From: G965218495 sp965262785
GTDB lineage: Bacteria; Bacteroidota; Rhodothermia; Rhodothermales; Bin80
Length of the DNA: 64,000 nt
Direction: 5' to 3'
NCBI GenBank assembly: GCA_965262785.1
Contig: OZ253559.1
Coordinates: 1,426,001-1,490,000, forward strand
The position numbers and the translations under genes are program-made. Shown piece after piece: positions 25,471 through 35,600 of this stretch; the stretch's first letter is position 1, and every line of letters begins with the position of its first letter. The notes under the pieces were generated by a model, which was not told the origin of the DNA, did not search any database, and saw only the letters and a list, made by a program, of their open reading frames with translations.

Positions 25471-27521
25471 GTACTCCCAGCCCACTTTTCGCCCTTTTCA
25501 GCCCCTTTTCAGCCGTATTTCTCGGCTATATGGTGAAGAATGCGTGAAGTTTAGCGTATTCGGCTGAAAAAGGCCATTGTAGTGCCAGGATTGTTGGTAG
25601 GGACTTGCTACAGGTGCGCCCATGCACTATCTTGGAGTCGGCATTGAACTGCAGACACCATGTACATACGGGCGACCAAGACCCACGCAAAGAAAGGTGA
25701 AGCGCGACACAGCTACCGCCTGGTACGCAGCGACCGCATCGGCGGGAAGGTGCGCCAGTCGACCCTGCTGAACCTGGGCGTACACTTTGACACGCCCCGT
25801 GACCAGTGGGGCACCTTGGTGCTTCACATAGAGAATTTGTTGCAGGGGCAGCCGACGCTCGTGTTCGATCCCGACCTGCAGCACACCGCCGAAGCCATTG
25901 TCGCGCAGCTACGCGCACGCGGCATAGGTGCACACGCGAAGCCGGAGGGTGAGCCTGACAGCGTCATGACGGTGGACATGGACTCCCTTGAGCACCCGGA
26001 GCATGCTCGCAGCGTGGGCGCAGAGCGCGTCTGCCTTCAGGCGCTTGAGGATCTGGGACTGAAAGACACGCTGATCCAGGCCGGTGCCAAGGAGCGCGAC
26101 GCGCGCCTGGCCGTAGCGCTGGTGGTCGCACGCATGCTGCATCCCAACAGCGAACGGGCTACGCTTCAGTGGTTGCAAAGCAGGTCGACGACGCTGGACC
26201 TGCTGGGGCTGCGCCCCGGCAGGAAAGTGTCGTTAGCGAAGCTGTATCGCATTGGGGACCTGCTCTGGGAGCACAACCAAGCGATTCAGCAAGCGCTCTT
26301 CCAAAAGGAGCGGACGCTCTTGAGCCTGCCGGAGACCGTTGTTTTTTATGACCTGACCAACACCCATTACCATGGCCGACAGCACGGCGAGTACCTGGCC
26401 TATGGACGTTCGAAGCAAAAGCGTTCCGATTGTCCGCTGGTGACGCTCGGGCTGGTGCTCGATGGCGCGGGCTTCCCGCGCACCTGCGAGATCTTGCCCG
26501 GCAACGTCTCGGAGCCCGGCACGCTGCAGGACGCTATCGAGCGTCTGAACGCCAGCGTGGACGGCCAGAAGCCGACGGTGGTCATGGATGCAGGGATCGC
26601 TACGGAAGCAAACGTGTCCTGGCTGGCAGAACAGGGCTACGACTGGATCTGCGTACACCGGGGTAAGCGGCCCCTGCCGCCAGAGCGGGAGCCCGACAGT
26701 ACGCTGACCACGCAGGCTGGACACGCCGTACGCGTGTGGCAGTTGCAGCAAAAGAAGCAGGAGATGCTGCTCTATGCCGTCAGCGAAGCCAGAAAGCACA
26801 AGGAAGAGCAGATCCTCCAGCGCCGGCGCACGCTACTGGAAGCAGCCCTCACCTCGCTGCACGAAGGGCTGCAGAAGCCCTACCATACCAAGCGGCTCAA
26901 GAAGGTCGTAGAGCAGGTCGGACGCATAAAAGAGCGATATGCCCGCGTATCTCATCAGTACGAAGTGACGGTTGTAGAAGGGAGTGGCCCCAACGCCAAG
27001 GCCGTGAAGTTTGCACGCAAGACGCAGTGGGAAGAGGCCGATGAGGCCCTGGGGGGCTACGTGCTGCGCACCAGTCAGACGGGATGGGACCTTAAGCACA
27101 TTGTAGCCACGTATTGGCGGCTGTCCGAGGTGGAGGCCACCTTCCGCTCGTTGAAGTCGGAACTGGGGATGCGGCCGCTATACCACAGCAAGGACGCACG
27201 CATCGCAGCGCACATCAGTATAGCTGTGTATGCCTATCACGCCGTGCACCTGATCCGGACCCGATTGAAGGCGCAAGACATCCACACCAGCTGGAAGACG
27301 CTTCGCCAGAAGCTGAGCGCCTGGCAACGGGTGATGACAACCGTAAAGGACACCCAGGGCCAGGTGATTGTCAACGTGCAGGACGAGCGCCCAAGGGCAG
27401 AGCTGGCTCAGATAGCGCGCATCTGCGGCGTCACGCCCAGCCTGCATCGGCAACGCTACGTGCGCCAGGACTAAGGCAGGCGCACGGCGTTAGAAAAGTA
27501 GTGCCAGCCAGGCGGGAGTAC
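25471..27521 (+). mobile_element. IS1634-type insertion sequence
   Basis: An element of about 2.05 kb around an intact transposase gene. The proposed tips share GTACTCCC (25471-25478, and inverted at 27514-27521); internal similarity is weak. No target-site duplication is visible at these points, so the exact ends are uncertain. Confidence 0.6.
25660..27474 (+). CDS. IS1634 family transposase
   Basis: A 604-residue IS4-superfamily DDE transposase. Catalytic residues are likely D231 (VFYDLTNTHYHG), D310 (VVMDAGIATEANV) and E492 (YWRLSEVEATFRSLKSELGMRPLYH, the family's C-terminal signature). The N-terminal region MYIRATKT...HSYRLVRSDR is typical of IS1634. The frame is intact and of normal length. 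It is orientated with the intron-like RNA on its left and separates the SGNH gene from the symporter/LarA genes. Confidence 0.94.
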   Translation: MYIRATKTHAKKGEARHSYRLVRSDRIGGKVRQSTLLNLGVHFDTPRDQWGTLVLHIENLLQGQPTLVFDPDLQHTAEAIVAQLRARGIGAHAKPEGEPDSVMTVDMDSLEHPEHARSVGAERVCLQALEDLGLKDTLIQAGAKERDARLAVALVVARMLHPNSERATLQWLQSRSTTLDLLGLRPGRKVSLAKLYRIGDLLWEHNQAIQQALFQKERTLLSLPETVVFYDLTNTHYHGRQHGEYLAYGRSKQKRSDCPLVTLGLVLDGAGFPRTCEILPGNVSEPGTLQDAIERLNASVDGQKPTVVMDAGIATEANVSWLAEQGYDWICVHRGKRPLPPEREPDSTLTTQAGHAVRVWQLQQKKQEMLLYAVSEARKHKEEQILQRRRTLLEAALTSLHEGLQKPYHTKRLKKVVEQVGRIKERYARVSHQYEVTVVEGSGPNAKAVKFARKTQWEEADEALGGYVLRTSQTGWDLKHIVATYWRLSEVEATFRSLKSELGMRPLYHSKDARIAAHISIAVYAYHAVHLIRTRLKAQDIHTSWKTLRQKLSAWQRVMTTVKDTQGQVIVNVQDERPRAELAQIARICGVTPSLHRQRYVRQD

Positions 27522-27712
27522 ACCCTTTTCTTATATGTGGAGAATGTGTCCACCTATACTGTTTGAGTCATAAAATGGCGAAGTAGAGTTAAGGCACCTG
27601 CTGACCGCCCAGCTGTGGGCGCACAGCGTAAGACTGTTGCCGATCATGCTTCCGTAGGCACCATGCGGGCGAAGAATACCAAGCGTGTCCAGACACTCTC
27701 CGTAAGCCCGGG

Positions 27713-29113
27713 TTAGTCGTCAGGTGCGCCGCGAATATGTTCAAGGTCTGCGCTAATGGTGGCCATGCGATGCTCGCTAAGCGGGTAGAAGTAGATAAAG
27801 GCTACAGAAAGCAGTGCGCCGACAGCAGCAAACACACTGATCAAAAGCCGAATGCCCAGCAGCGCCGTATCGGTTTGTACCATGTTGGCCTCAAATCCGA
27901 ACCAGCCCAGAATCCATCCCGTGACTGCTCCACCGATGGTCCAGCCCATCTTCTGTGACATCGAGGAAGATGAAAACACCAGCCCGGTGGCTCGGCGCCC
28001 CGACCTCCATTCAGAATAGTCGGCGACGTCGGCATACATCGCCCAGATTAGTGGAAACACGATACCGCCCGAGACGCCGATCATAATATTCACTACGAAG
28101 ATCAGGATAACCTGGGACGGGTGCACGAAGAAGAAGCCAATGCTTAACACGGCGGTGACTACTCCCGATAGAATCAGCGTTTGCTTTTTGCCAACCATGC
28201 CCGCAACAGGCGTCGCCAGGACCACCCCAACCATGTTGGCGCAGAGCAGGGTACTCATGAACACCGAAGAAAGCGCATTCACCGATAGTTCGCCAAAGAA
28301 CCAAACCGAGCGATCCCCTATGAAGTACTTGAAATAGTACAGGATTGCCGCATCCCGCATCGTGTTGTAGAGAAGGATCGAGCCGCAGGCCCCCAGCATG
28401 AGCAGCCACGGCCCATTGGTAAGCAAGTCTCGGAGGTCATCCTGCAAGCTCGGCGTCTTAACCAAAGAAGGTCTCAGGCGCTCTCTTGTGCCCGCAAAGG
28501 TGAGCAAGAACAGTACGCAGGCGACAACGGCATAGAGCGCAACAGTAGTCTGGTACCCGGTACCGACATTGCCGCCCCTACCAAAGTACTCGATAAGCGA
28601 GCCGGCAGTTGCTGTGACCAGTATGCCACCAGCGTAGGCGCCGATGAATCGCCACGATGCCAAGGATGTACGTTCCTCTGTGTTTGGTGTCATCACACCC
28701 ATGAGCGCTGCGTACGGAACGTTGACGGTTGTGTAAACCATCATCATGATGCCGTATGTGACGTACGCGTAGATGAGCTTTCCGGTCGGACCGACATCCG
28801 GCGTGGTAAAGGTCAGCATGCCGATGAGCGCAAATGGGATTGCCCCAAACAGCAGGTAGGGTCTGAACTTGCCCCAGCGGGACTGGGTGCGATCGCAAAT
28901 CGCACCCATGATGGGGTCGTTGACCGAATCGACAACGCGCGTGATCAAAAGCAGCGTGCCTACCATCGCTGCATTCAGGCCAACGATGTCCGTGTAGAAA
29001 AAAAGCGCAAACAGAGAAAACAGCTTCCAAAACATGGACGAAGCCATGTCCCCGAAGCTGTATGCAATCTTTTCCCGAAGCCTCAGGCGCTCGTGCATGC
29101 GGCCTGGCTGCAT
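27713..29113 (-). CDS. GPH-type (glycoside-pentoside-hexuronide) sugar:cation symporter
   Basis: A 466-residue inner-membrane MFS-superfamily transporter with about 12 hydrophobic segments. Family features include the N-terminal KIAYSFGDMASSMFWKLFSL, the cation-site region VVDSVNDPIMGAICDRT and the loop SRWGKFRPYLLFGAIPFA. It would import a sugar or uronate with a cation. It follows the LarA-family gene by 40 bp on the same strand, which suggests uptake and isomerisation of the same sugar acid or hydroxy acid. The substrate is not determined. Confidence 0.9.
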   Translation of the reverse strand: MQPGRMHERLRLREKIAYSFGDMASSMFWKLFSLFALFFYTDIVGLNAAMVGTLLLITRVVDSVNDPIMGAICDRTQSRWGKFRPYLLFGAIPFALIGMLTFTTPDVGPTGKLIYAYVTYGIMMMVYTTVNVPYAALMGVMTPNTEERTSLASWRFIGAYAGGILVTATAGSLIEYFGRGGNVGTGYQTTVALYAVVACVLFLLTFAGTRERLRPSLVKTPSLQDDLRDLLTNGPWLLMLGACGSILLYNTMRDAAILYYFKYFIGDRSVWFFGELSVNALSSVFMSTLLCANMVGVVLATPVAGMVGKKQTLILSGVVTAVLSIGFFFVHPSQVILIFVVNIMIGVSGGIVFPLIWAMYADVADYSEWRSGRRATGLVFSSSSMSQKMGWTIGGAVTGWILGWFGFEANMVQTDTALLGIRLLISVFAAVGALLSVAFIYFYPLSEHRMATISADLEHIRGAPDD

Positions 29114-29153
29114 GATTGAGCGGGCGGCTGCAAAGCGCGCCTCGCACGTGCTG

Positions 29154-30434
29154 TCACAAAAGGTACGGAATCGTCAGAGGGCCTTCCGGCATAATCGCGA
29201 TCCGGGCATGCGGGTCTCCGATGCTGCGCACTTCTTTGTCAATCGCTTCCCGCACGCACGAAACCGGCTCAAGGTGAGCCCGCCGTACAGCCCGAGTTTC
29301 CAATTCGCTGTACAGCTGAATACGACAGGACTCCAGAACCTGGAAGAGCTTCTGGCTTTGCCACTGGTCAGCCTCTGCAAATCCGGGCTGGCTGATTGCC
29401 TTGCGACCCGTCGCAGGGGAGTCAAACCGAAAAAGCTGCTGCTTGAACGCCCCATGGTCCGGAAAGCCGTGATTGCAGCGGGCAGCGGTGACAATAAGTC
29501 CGCCGCGGGCAGTAACAGCGGCCGCGGCGCACATGCCCTTGACGCTCTGGTACAGGTTCAGGTCCAGCGGGTAGCCGCTGTTGGTAGTTACAACAACTGG
29601 AAAGGGGGCGTCCACGTGGGCCATCGCGCACTGCTTTGAGTAGGAACATCCGGCTTCGTGGGCCTGAATCACCTCGCCACAGAAAAACGCAGTTATCGCC
29701 TGATCCTTATTCAGCGTCACGTTAATCAGAAAGTCCACCGGAAGCAGCGAGCCGCCGGCCCGAATGTGCGCCTGCGTGGGGTTGCCCTCTAGGAGCCCCC
29801 AGGTGCTGCGGGGGTGGGCGATGTTTTCGTATCCATGGTATTTGAGGATGGCCTCCATTCCGGTAATTCCCGGAAACACAGCCTTGTACCCACCCGAAAA
29901 ACCAGCCATAAAGTGGGGTTCAATGAACCCCATCAGTATCCGGCGATCGGCGCGCACATAGGCCGTGTTGAAATACACATCATACCCAAAGGAGCTGCGG
30001 CCAGCTAGCGTCATTGAGGAGCGATTCCGCGCATCGTGGTTGATAATGCGGACCGTATCAACAACATGCCTGCCTACCATGTGGCAGAGCTCCTCTCTGG
30101 TGTTGGCACGATGCGTGCCGGTTCCTACGATGATGCTAATGTCGCTCCGAGGTACATGCGACAACTCGTCGAACAGCCACGACAACAGGCGCGCGGAAGG
30201 AAGCGCCCGCGTGATGTCGGGAATCACGACGGCAACCGTTTCGCCGCTTTGGATGGTATCCCGCAATGCAGGCGCGCCGCGGGGTTTCCGAACGGCCTCA
30301 ATAAACGCTGTATGTTCGTCGTTCAGGCCAGGGGTGTACCGTGGGCTCAGCACTGTGGCATTCAACCCGCGTACATCCAGCGGTAGGCCCTTGCGCCCGT
30401 ATTGCAGCAGGACACTATGATTGTCTTGTGCCAT
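29154..30434 (-). CDS. Lactate racemase family (LarA/DUF2088) protein
   Basis: A 426-residue protein. The start at 30434 (MAQDNHSVLLQYGRKG) is preferred because the 61 codons before it are Arg/Pro-rich, non-conserved-looking and partly overlap the upstream intergenic region. LarA-like motifs are VVIPDITRALPSARLL, IIVGTGTHRANT, GFIEPHFMAGFSGGYKAVFPG and DLNLYQSVKGMCAAA. LarA family enzymes racemise or epimerise 2-hydroxy acids using a nickel-pincer cofactor and include many homologues with other sugar-acid substrates. The neighbouring symporter supports a catabolic role. Cofactor genes (larB/C/E) are not in the window. Confidence 0.88.
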   Translation of the reverse strand: MAQDNHSVLLQYGRKGLPLDVRGLNATVLSPRYTPGLNDEHTAFIEAVRKPRGAPALRDTIQSGETVAVVIPDITRALPSARLLSWLFDELSHVPRSDISIIVGTGTHRANTREELCHMVGRHVVDTVRIINHDARNRSSMTLAGRSSFGYDVYFNTAYVRADRRILMGFIEPHFMAGFSGGYKAVFPGITGMEAILKYHGYENIAHPRSTWGLLEGNPTQAHIRAGGSLLPVDFLINVTLNKDQAITAFFCGEVIQAHEAGCSYSKQCAMAHVDAPFPVVVTTNSGYPLDLNLYQSVKGMCAAAAVTARGGLIVTAARCNHGFPDHGAFKQQLFRFDSPATGRKAISQPGFAEADQWQSQKLFQVLESCRIQLYSELETRAVRRAHLEPVSCVREAIDKEVRSIGDPHARIAIMPEGPLTIPYLL

Positions 30435-30588
30435 GCGTGGCCTGTCCCTTGTCCCCAGCAGGCGAGTATCAGCCTGCGCACCGGCCAGCTGCAGGCTAGA
30501 TGCCGTCGTTGGTCCCTTACAGGGAACCGGCGTTGCCCGCCGCGGGCGCCTCCATCTGGGTCGCTTGGAGTGAATCGACTGCAGTTGC

Positions 30589-31119
30589 CTATGGTGCCGG
30601 CACCAAAGTTGGGTCATTCTCTATCAGCCTACCAAGGGCGTCCAGAACCTTCATCTGCTCGTTCTGCATGATGGGCTTGATGACGGGCAGCAGCGCACGC
30701 CAGTGGAATGCTGAGCCCTCCACGGTAGTCACCTGTGCGATGCGCGTGCCGTTGTCCTGCGGCGCAAAGGTAACGTCTACGGATCCGGTAAACAGCGATG
30801 TCTCCATATCGAACGAATAGCGCTGGTGCGGCACAATTGCGGTAATCCGCTCGTCCACCGTGGTGCCGTCGCCAAAATGAAGCCGGTAGTGACTGCCAAC
30901 TGCGTGCTCCGCCCCCGATATAAGCTCCGAGCTGGTCAAGTCCAGCATCCACTCGCCTTGGCGGTCACCGTCTGTAAATGTCGCCCATGATTCGTCAACG
31001 GGGGCCTCGACATAGAGCGTCGTGGTATAGGAGTTCGTGTCAACAAACAGGCCAAGGATTACGAGGGCGATGATGATGCCCCCAATCAGAATACCGCTGA
31101 TGTGGAAGAATCGCTTCAT
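30589..31119 (-). CDS. SRPBCC family protein with N-terminal membrane anchor
   Basis: A 176-residue protein. One hydrophobic segment lies at about 8-27 (ISGILIGGIIIALVILGLF), then a START/SRPBCC-like domain (VEAPVDESWATFTDGDRQGEWM... HFGDGTTVDERITAIVPHQRYSFDME). It probably binds a hydrophobic ligand at the membrane surface; the ligand is unknown. It lies 154 bp upstream of the LarA gene on the same strand and may or may not share its transcript. Confidence 0.75.
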   Translation of the reverse strand: MKRFFHISGILIGGIIIALVILGLFVDTNSYTTTLYVEAPVDESWATFTDGDRQGEWMLDLTSSELISGAEHAVGSHYRLHFGDGTTVDERITAIVPHQRYSFDMETSLFTGSVDVTFAPQDNGTRIAQVTTVEGSAFHWRALLPVIKPIMQNEQMKVLDALGRLIENDPTLVPAP

Positions 31120-31568
31120 GACGCTGGCATGGTAGAGTCCAACAATTCTAACAACCTAAAGTAGGAATTTCTGCCGCGCAAAGGGATCATTTGAGCGCTC
31201 GATCCGGTGAATGGACCATGCGGAATGCACAAACAGCGCATGTCATCGCGGGGCAGCGTCCAGGCGGACGGCACTGGGCAACGCTGGCACGGTGACTTGG
31301 GCGGCTCAATTGAGGTTCTAAGCCCTGCCTCGTCAGCGGTGATGGGTCGCTGCGGCGGCACAGGCGAACAGGGCCCCGGCGGGCGCAGGACCGGCTTTGC
31401 AAAACGATTTCCAGGCGGTGCGTCGCAACAATCGCGGGGTCAGCGCACGGTAGCGTTGGACTGGCAACGATCATGCATGCATCGCACCAGCTGCTTCCCG
31501 GAAGTACGGCAAGAGCCATGACGAGTGTGCATGTCGTATTCTTGTGCAACGGGAATTGAGCCTCGACC
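31120..31568. other. Divergent intergenic region
   Basis: 449 bp between the divergent SRPBCC and radical SAM genes. No gene, RNA or clear promoter is recognised. Confidence 0.5.
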
Positions 31569-32642
31569 ATGAAGATGGCACCTATGCCCCGGCGCAAGGG
31601 GCGCGCTGCGGCCTTCAACACCCCTAATCGCTTTGATCCGATCACCGTAGAGCTGGATCCCTCGGAGCTGACGGAAAGCGAGCTTCGGCAGGTGCCCACC
31701 ACTTTTTTTGAGGATAACTCCAGGACCATTCTGGCTAAGAATAGCTCCCCGGATGTACCGTTTACCTATAGCGTGAACCCGTACAGGGGATGCGAACACG
31801 GATGCATATACTGCTATGCACGGCCCAGCCATGAGTACCTGGGTTGGTCCGCGGGGCTTGACTTCGAAACCAAGATCCTCGTAAAACGCTCTGCACCGCG
31901 GTTGCTTTCGCAGGCCTTCCAAAAGCCCTCGTGGCAGGCTCAGGTCATCTGCCTGTCCGGCAATACGGATCCATACCAGCCTGCGGAGCGGCAGCTAGAG
32001 CTCTCGCGCGGCTGCTTGGAGGTCTTTCTGCGGCACCGCAACCCCGTTTCCATCATCACCAAGAACCACCTGGTGACCAGAGACCTGGATCTTTTGAGCG
32101 CGCTTGCAGAGCGCAATCTTGTTCATGTCGCCGTCTCGGTCACCTCGCTGCGGCCTGAGCTCGCACGCACCATGGAACCGCGAACCTCGACGCCACAGCG
32201 CCGGCTGGATGCGATCAAAACGCTGGCGGATGCCGGAGTGCCAGTCAGCGTAATGGTGGCCCCAATCATTCCGGGGCTCACCGATGAAGAGGTGCCGGAC
32301 ATTCTCACGGCTGCAGCCCGGCACGGGGCGTGCCGAGCCGGTTACGTTGTTTTGCGCCTGCCTGGACCGGTGGCGCCGCTCTTTGCGGACTGGCTAGGTG
32401 CCACCTACCCGGAGCGCAAGAACAAGGTGCTGCGCCGTGTCCGGGAGTTGCGTGAGGGAAAACTCACCGATGCCCGATTCGGGTTGCGTATGCGCGGCGA
32501 AGGCATCTGGGCTGACACCCTCGCCAAGTTGTTCAAAACGACATGCCTAAGGGTCGGTCTCAATCAGCAAGTGCCGGCGCTGGATACAGATCAGTTTCGG
32601 CATTGTGCAGGCAACCAGCTGTCGCTATTTGATCAGACCTAG
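31569..32642 (+). CDS. PA0069/Rv2578c-family radical SAM protein
   Basis: A 357-residue iron-sulfur enzyme. The cluster motif CEHGCIYC (C75, C79, C82) follows VNPYRGCEHGCIYCYARPSH, the signature of this family, which is related to spore photoproduct lyase. The SAM-binding half includes VSVTSLRPELARTMEPRTS and VMVAPIIPGLTDEE. The substrate is unknown. It is followed by the Lhr-type helicase after 18 bp on the same strand, so the two are probably co-transcribed, which hints at nucleic-acid maintenance. Confidence 0.92.
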   Translation: MKMAPMPRRKGRAAAFNTPNRFDPITVELDPSELTESELRQVPTTFFEDNSRTILAKNSSPDVPFTYSVNPYRGCEHGCIYCYARPSHEYLGWSAGLDFETKILVKRSAPRLLSQAFQKPSWQAQVICLSGNTDPYQPAERQLELSRGCLEVFLRHRNPVSIITKNHLVTRDLDLLSALAERNLVHVAVSVTSLRPELARTMEPRTSTPQRRLDAIKTLADAGVPVSVMVAPIIPGLTDEEVPDILTAAARHGACRAGYVVLRLPGPVAPLFADWLGATYPERKNKVLRRVRELREGKLTDARFGLRMRGEGIWADTLAKLFKTTCLRVGLNQQVPALDTDQFRHCAGNQLSLFDQT

Positions 32643-32660
32643 TAGGAAGGATACAGAGTC

Positions 32661-35600
32661 GTGAAGGCTTCCTTTGGTTTCCATCCGGCGGTATTTACCT
32701 GGTTCAAGCAGGCTTTTGGCTGTGCCACGCCGGTGCAGTCCCAGGCGTGGCCACTGATCCAAGCGGGGCAACATGTACTGGCAGCAGCACCTACAGGCTC
32801 TGGCAAGACGCTCGCCGCCTTTATGGTGGCGCTCGATGCGCTGTTTCGCCGAGCGTTGGTGGAAGGCCCATTGCCAGACGAGACTTTCGTGGTGTATGTC
32901 TCGCCGCTTAAGGCGCTAAGTACTGACATACATTTGAACCTGGACCGGCCGCTGGCCGGCATTAGGTCCGCGGCCGAGAAGGCAGGACTCAAAGCACCTC
33001 GCATCACCACCGGAATCCGCACGGGTGATACCACCGCTTCGCGCCGCGCTTCGATGACGCGTCGCCCTCCGCACATATTGGTTACGACGCCTGAATCGCT
33101 GTACCTGTTGCTTACGGCCGAGCGAAGCCGGGCCACGCTCCGCACGGTCCGAACTGTCATAATAGATGAGATCCATGCGGTCCTGCCGTCGCGCCGCGGC
33201 GCGCATTTGACACTGACGCTGGAGCGTCTGGCGCATGTTGCCCGTGGACCACTACAGCGGATCGGACTCTCCGCTACACAGCGGCCACTAAATACCGTTG
33301 CGCAGTTTCTGGTAGGCACGACAGGGGGCGCCTGTGCCACCGTGGACCTGGGGCACCGTCGTGCTATGGACATCGCCTTGGAACTGCCAGCGTCTCCGTT
33401 GGACGCCGTCATGGCGCACGAGGTATGGGCGGAAATCTATGACCGCTTGTCGGCGCTGGCACATGATCACCGGACCACCCTGGTGTTTGTGAATGGGCGT
33501 CGGCTGGCGGAGCGCATAGCACGCCACGTGGCAGAGCGACTGGGGCCGGATCTGGTGGCGGCGCACCACGGTAGCCTGTCGCGTGCTACTCGAGCAGAAG
33601 CTGAGCGCCGCTTACGGAACGGCGAACTCAAAATCATCATTGCTACAGCGTCGCTGGAGCTGGGCATCGACATCGGGGCCGTAGAACTGGTCTGCACCAT
33701 CGGCTCACCCCGTTCCATATCGACGTTTGTGCAGCGAATAGGTCGCGCCGGGCACCATGTGGGTGGCATCAGCAAAGGGCGGCTATTCCCGACTACACGT
33801 GATGACCTTTTGGAATGTGCTGCGCTGATGCATGCGCTTCGGCAGGGCGAGCTGGAAGAGGTAGCACCACTTCTGCAGCCGCTCGATGTCCTGGCACAGC
33901 AGATAGTGGCAGAGTCTGCAGCGGAGGAATCTACGGAGGAGGCACTGTTTGACCTGGTGCGACGTGCCTATCCGTACCGCGACCTCACGACGGAAACCTT
34001 CGGGGAGGTCATCAACATGCTGGCACACGGCTTTGTCACCGATCGCGGGCGCCGCAGTGCGTTGCTCTTCCACGATGGCATCCACCGCCGTGTGAAGGGT
34101 CGCAAGGGCGCACGCCTAACTGCGCTCACCTGTGGCGGAGCTATCCCGGACAATGCAGACCTACGAGTGGTGCTTGAGCCGGAAGACACGTTTGTGGGCA
34201 CAGTCAACGAGGACTTTGCCGCCGAGAGCATCGCTGGCGACATCTTTCAGTTGGGCAACACGTCTTGGCGTATTCGACGCATTGGCTCTGGCGTCGTTCG
34301 GGTGGAAGACGCTATGGGGGCACCCCCAAACATTCCGTTCTGGTTTGGTGAGGCACCCCAGCGAAGCAATGCGCTTTCGGCAGCGGTGTCGCGGCTGCGC
34401 AGCGATATCTTACCCCATATGGCATGTCGGGAGTCGTCAGCCAATTGGCTGGTGGAGCACTACGCCCTGCCAGTTCCGGCGGCGGACCAGCTCGCAGAGT
34501 ACCTCTGGCAGTCGGTGGCTATTCTGGGCGCGCTGCCGACCCAGAATCAGATTGTAGTAGAGCGGTTTTTTGATGAATCGGGTGGCATGCAGCTGGTGCT
34601 TCATGCGCCCTTCGGCGCAAGGGTCAACCGTGCATGGGGGCTCGCTTTGCGGAAGCGGTTCTGCAGAAAGTTCAACTTTGAGCTCCAGGCCGCGGCCACC
34701 GAAGATGCGATTTTGCTATCGCTGGGGCCGCAGCATTCCTTTCCTCTGGCCGATGTCCTCAGATATCTGACGCCAGGGTCGCTCCATGACATCCTCGTGC
34801 AGGCTGTACTCGATGCTCCGATGTTTCATACGCGATGGCGGTGGAATGTCAACATCGCTTTGGCTGTGCCGCGGCGCCGTGGTGGTCGCAAAATACCGGC
34901 GCCCCTTCAGCGAATGCAGGCTGAGGACCTGTTGGTATCTGTCTTTCCAGATGCGGCTGCCTGTCTGGAGAATGTTGGAGGGGATCGCGTGGTACCCCGG
35001 CACCCGATGGTGGCACAGACAGTCTACGATTGTCTCCAGGTAGCTATGGACTGCGAGAGGCTTTGTGCCGTTCTGACCGGCCTTGAGCAGGGGAGCATCA
35101 CTTTTGTCACCCGCGATGTCCAGGAGCCTTCTCCGTTGTCGCACGAAATCCTGACGGCCAGGCCCTATGCCTTTCTGGACGATGCGCCGCTGGAGGAGCG
35201 GCGTTCGCAAGCCGCACAGCGGCGCCGGGCGTTTGCACCGGTGGACGGCCAAGGCGTTCTTGATGCAGAAGTGGTGGGGCGCGTGTGCACGGAAGTGCGC
35301 CCGGAGGTGCGCACTTCCGATGAGCTGCACGACATGCTGCTGACGATTGGGTGGATTCCCGCGCCAACGGATGGTACCTGGGCGCATTACTTCGCTACCC
35401 TTACAGCGGAGGGTCGTGCCACGCAGGGCATGATCAAGGCCACAGGCCAGCAGGTCTGGCTGCCGGCTGAGCGTTTGCACGAGGCGGTGGCCCTATGGGA
35501 TCTCGTGCTGAATCCGGCCTTGGCCCCAACAGAGGCAGCCGTGTCGCAGCAAAGCGCCGCACAGACGCTTGCCAGGGGATACCTGGAGACGAGTGGGCCT

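Noticed and set aside
30435..30617. N-terminal extension of the LarA-family gene to 30617
   Set aside because: The extra 61 residues are low-complexity Arg/Pro/Ser sequence unlike the family, and a family-like start lies at 30434; the extension would also run into the 3' end of the SRPBCC gene.
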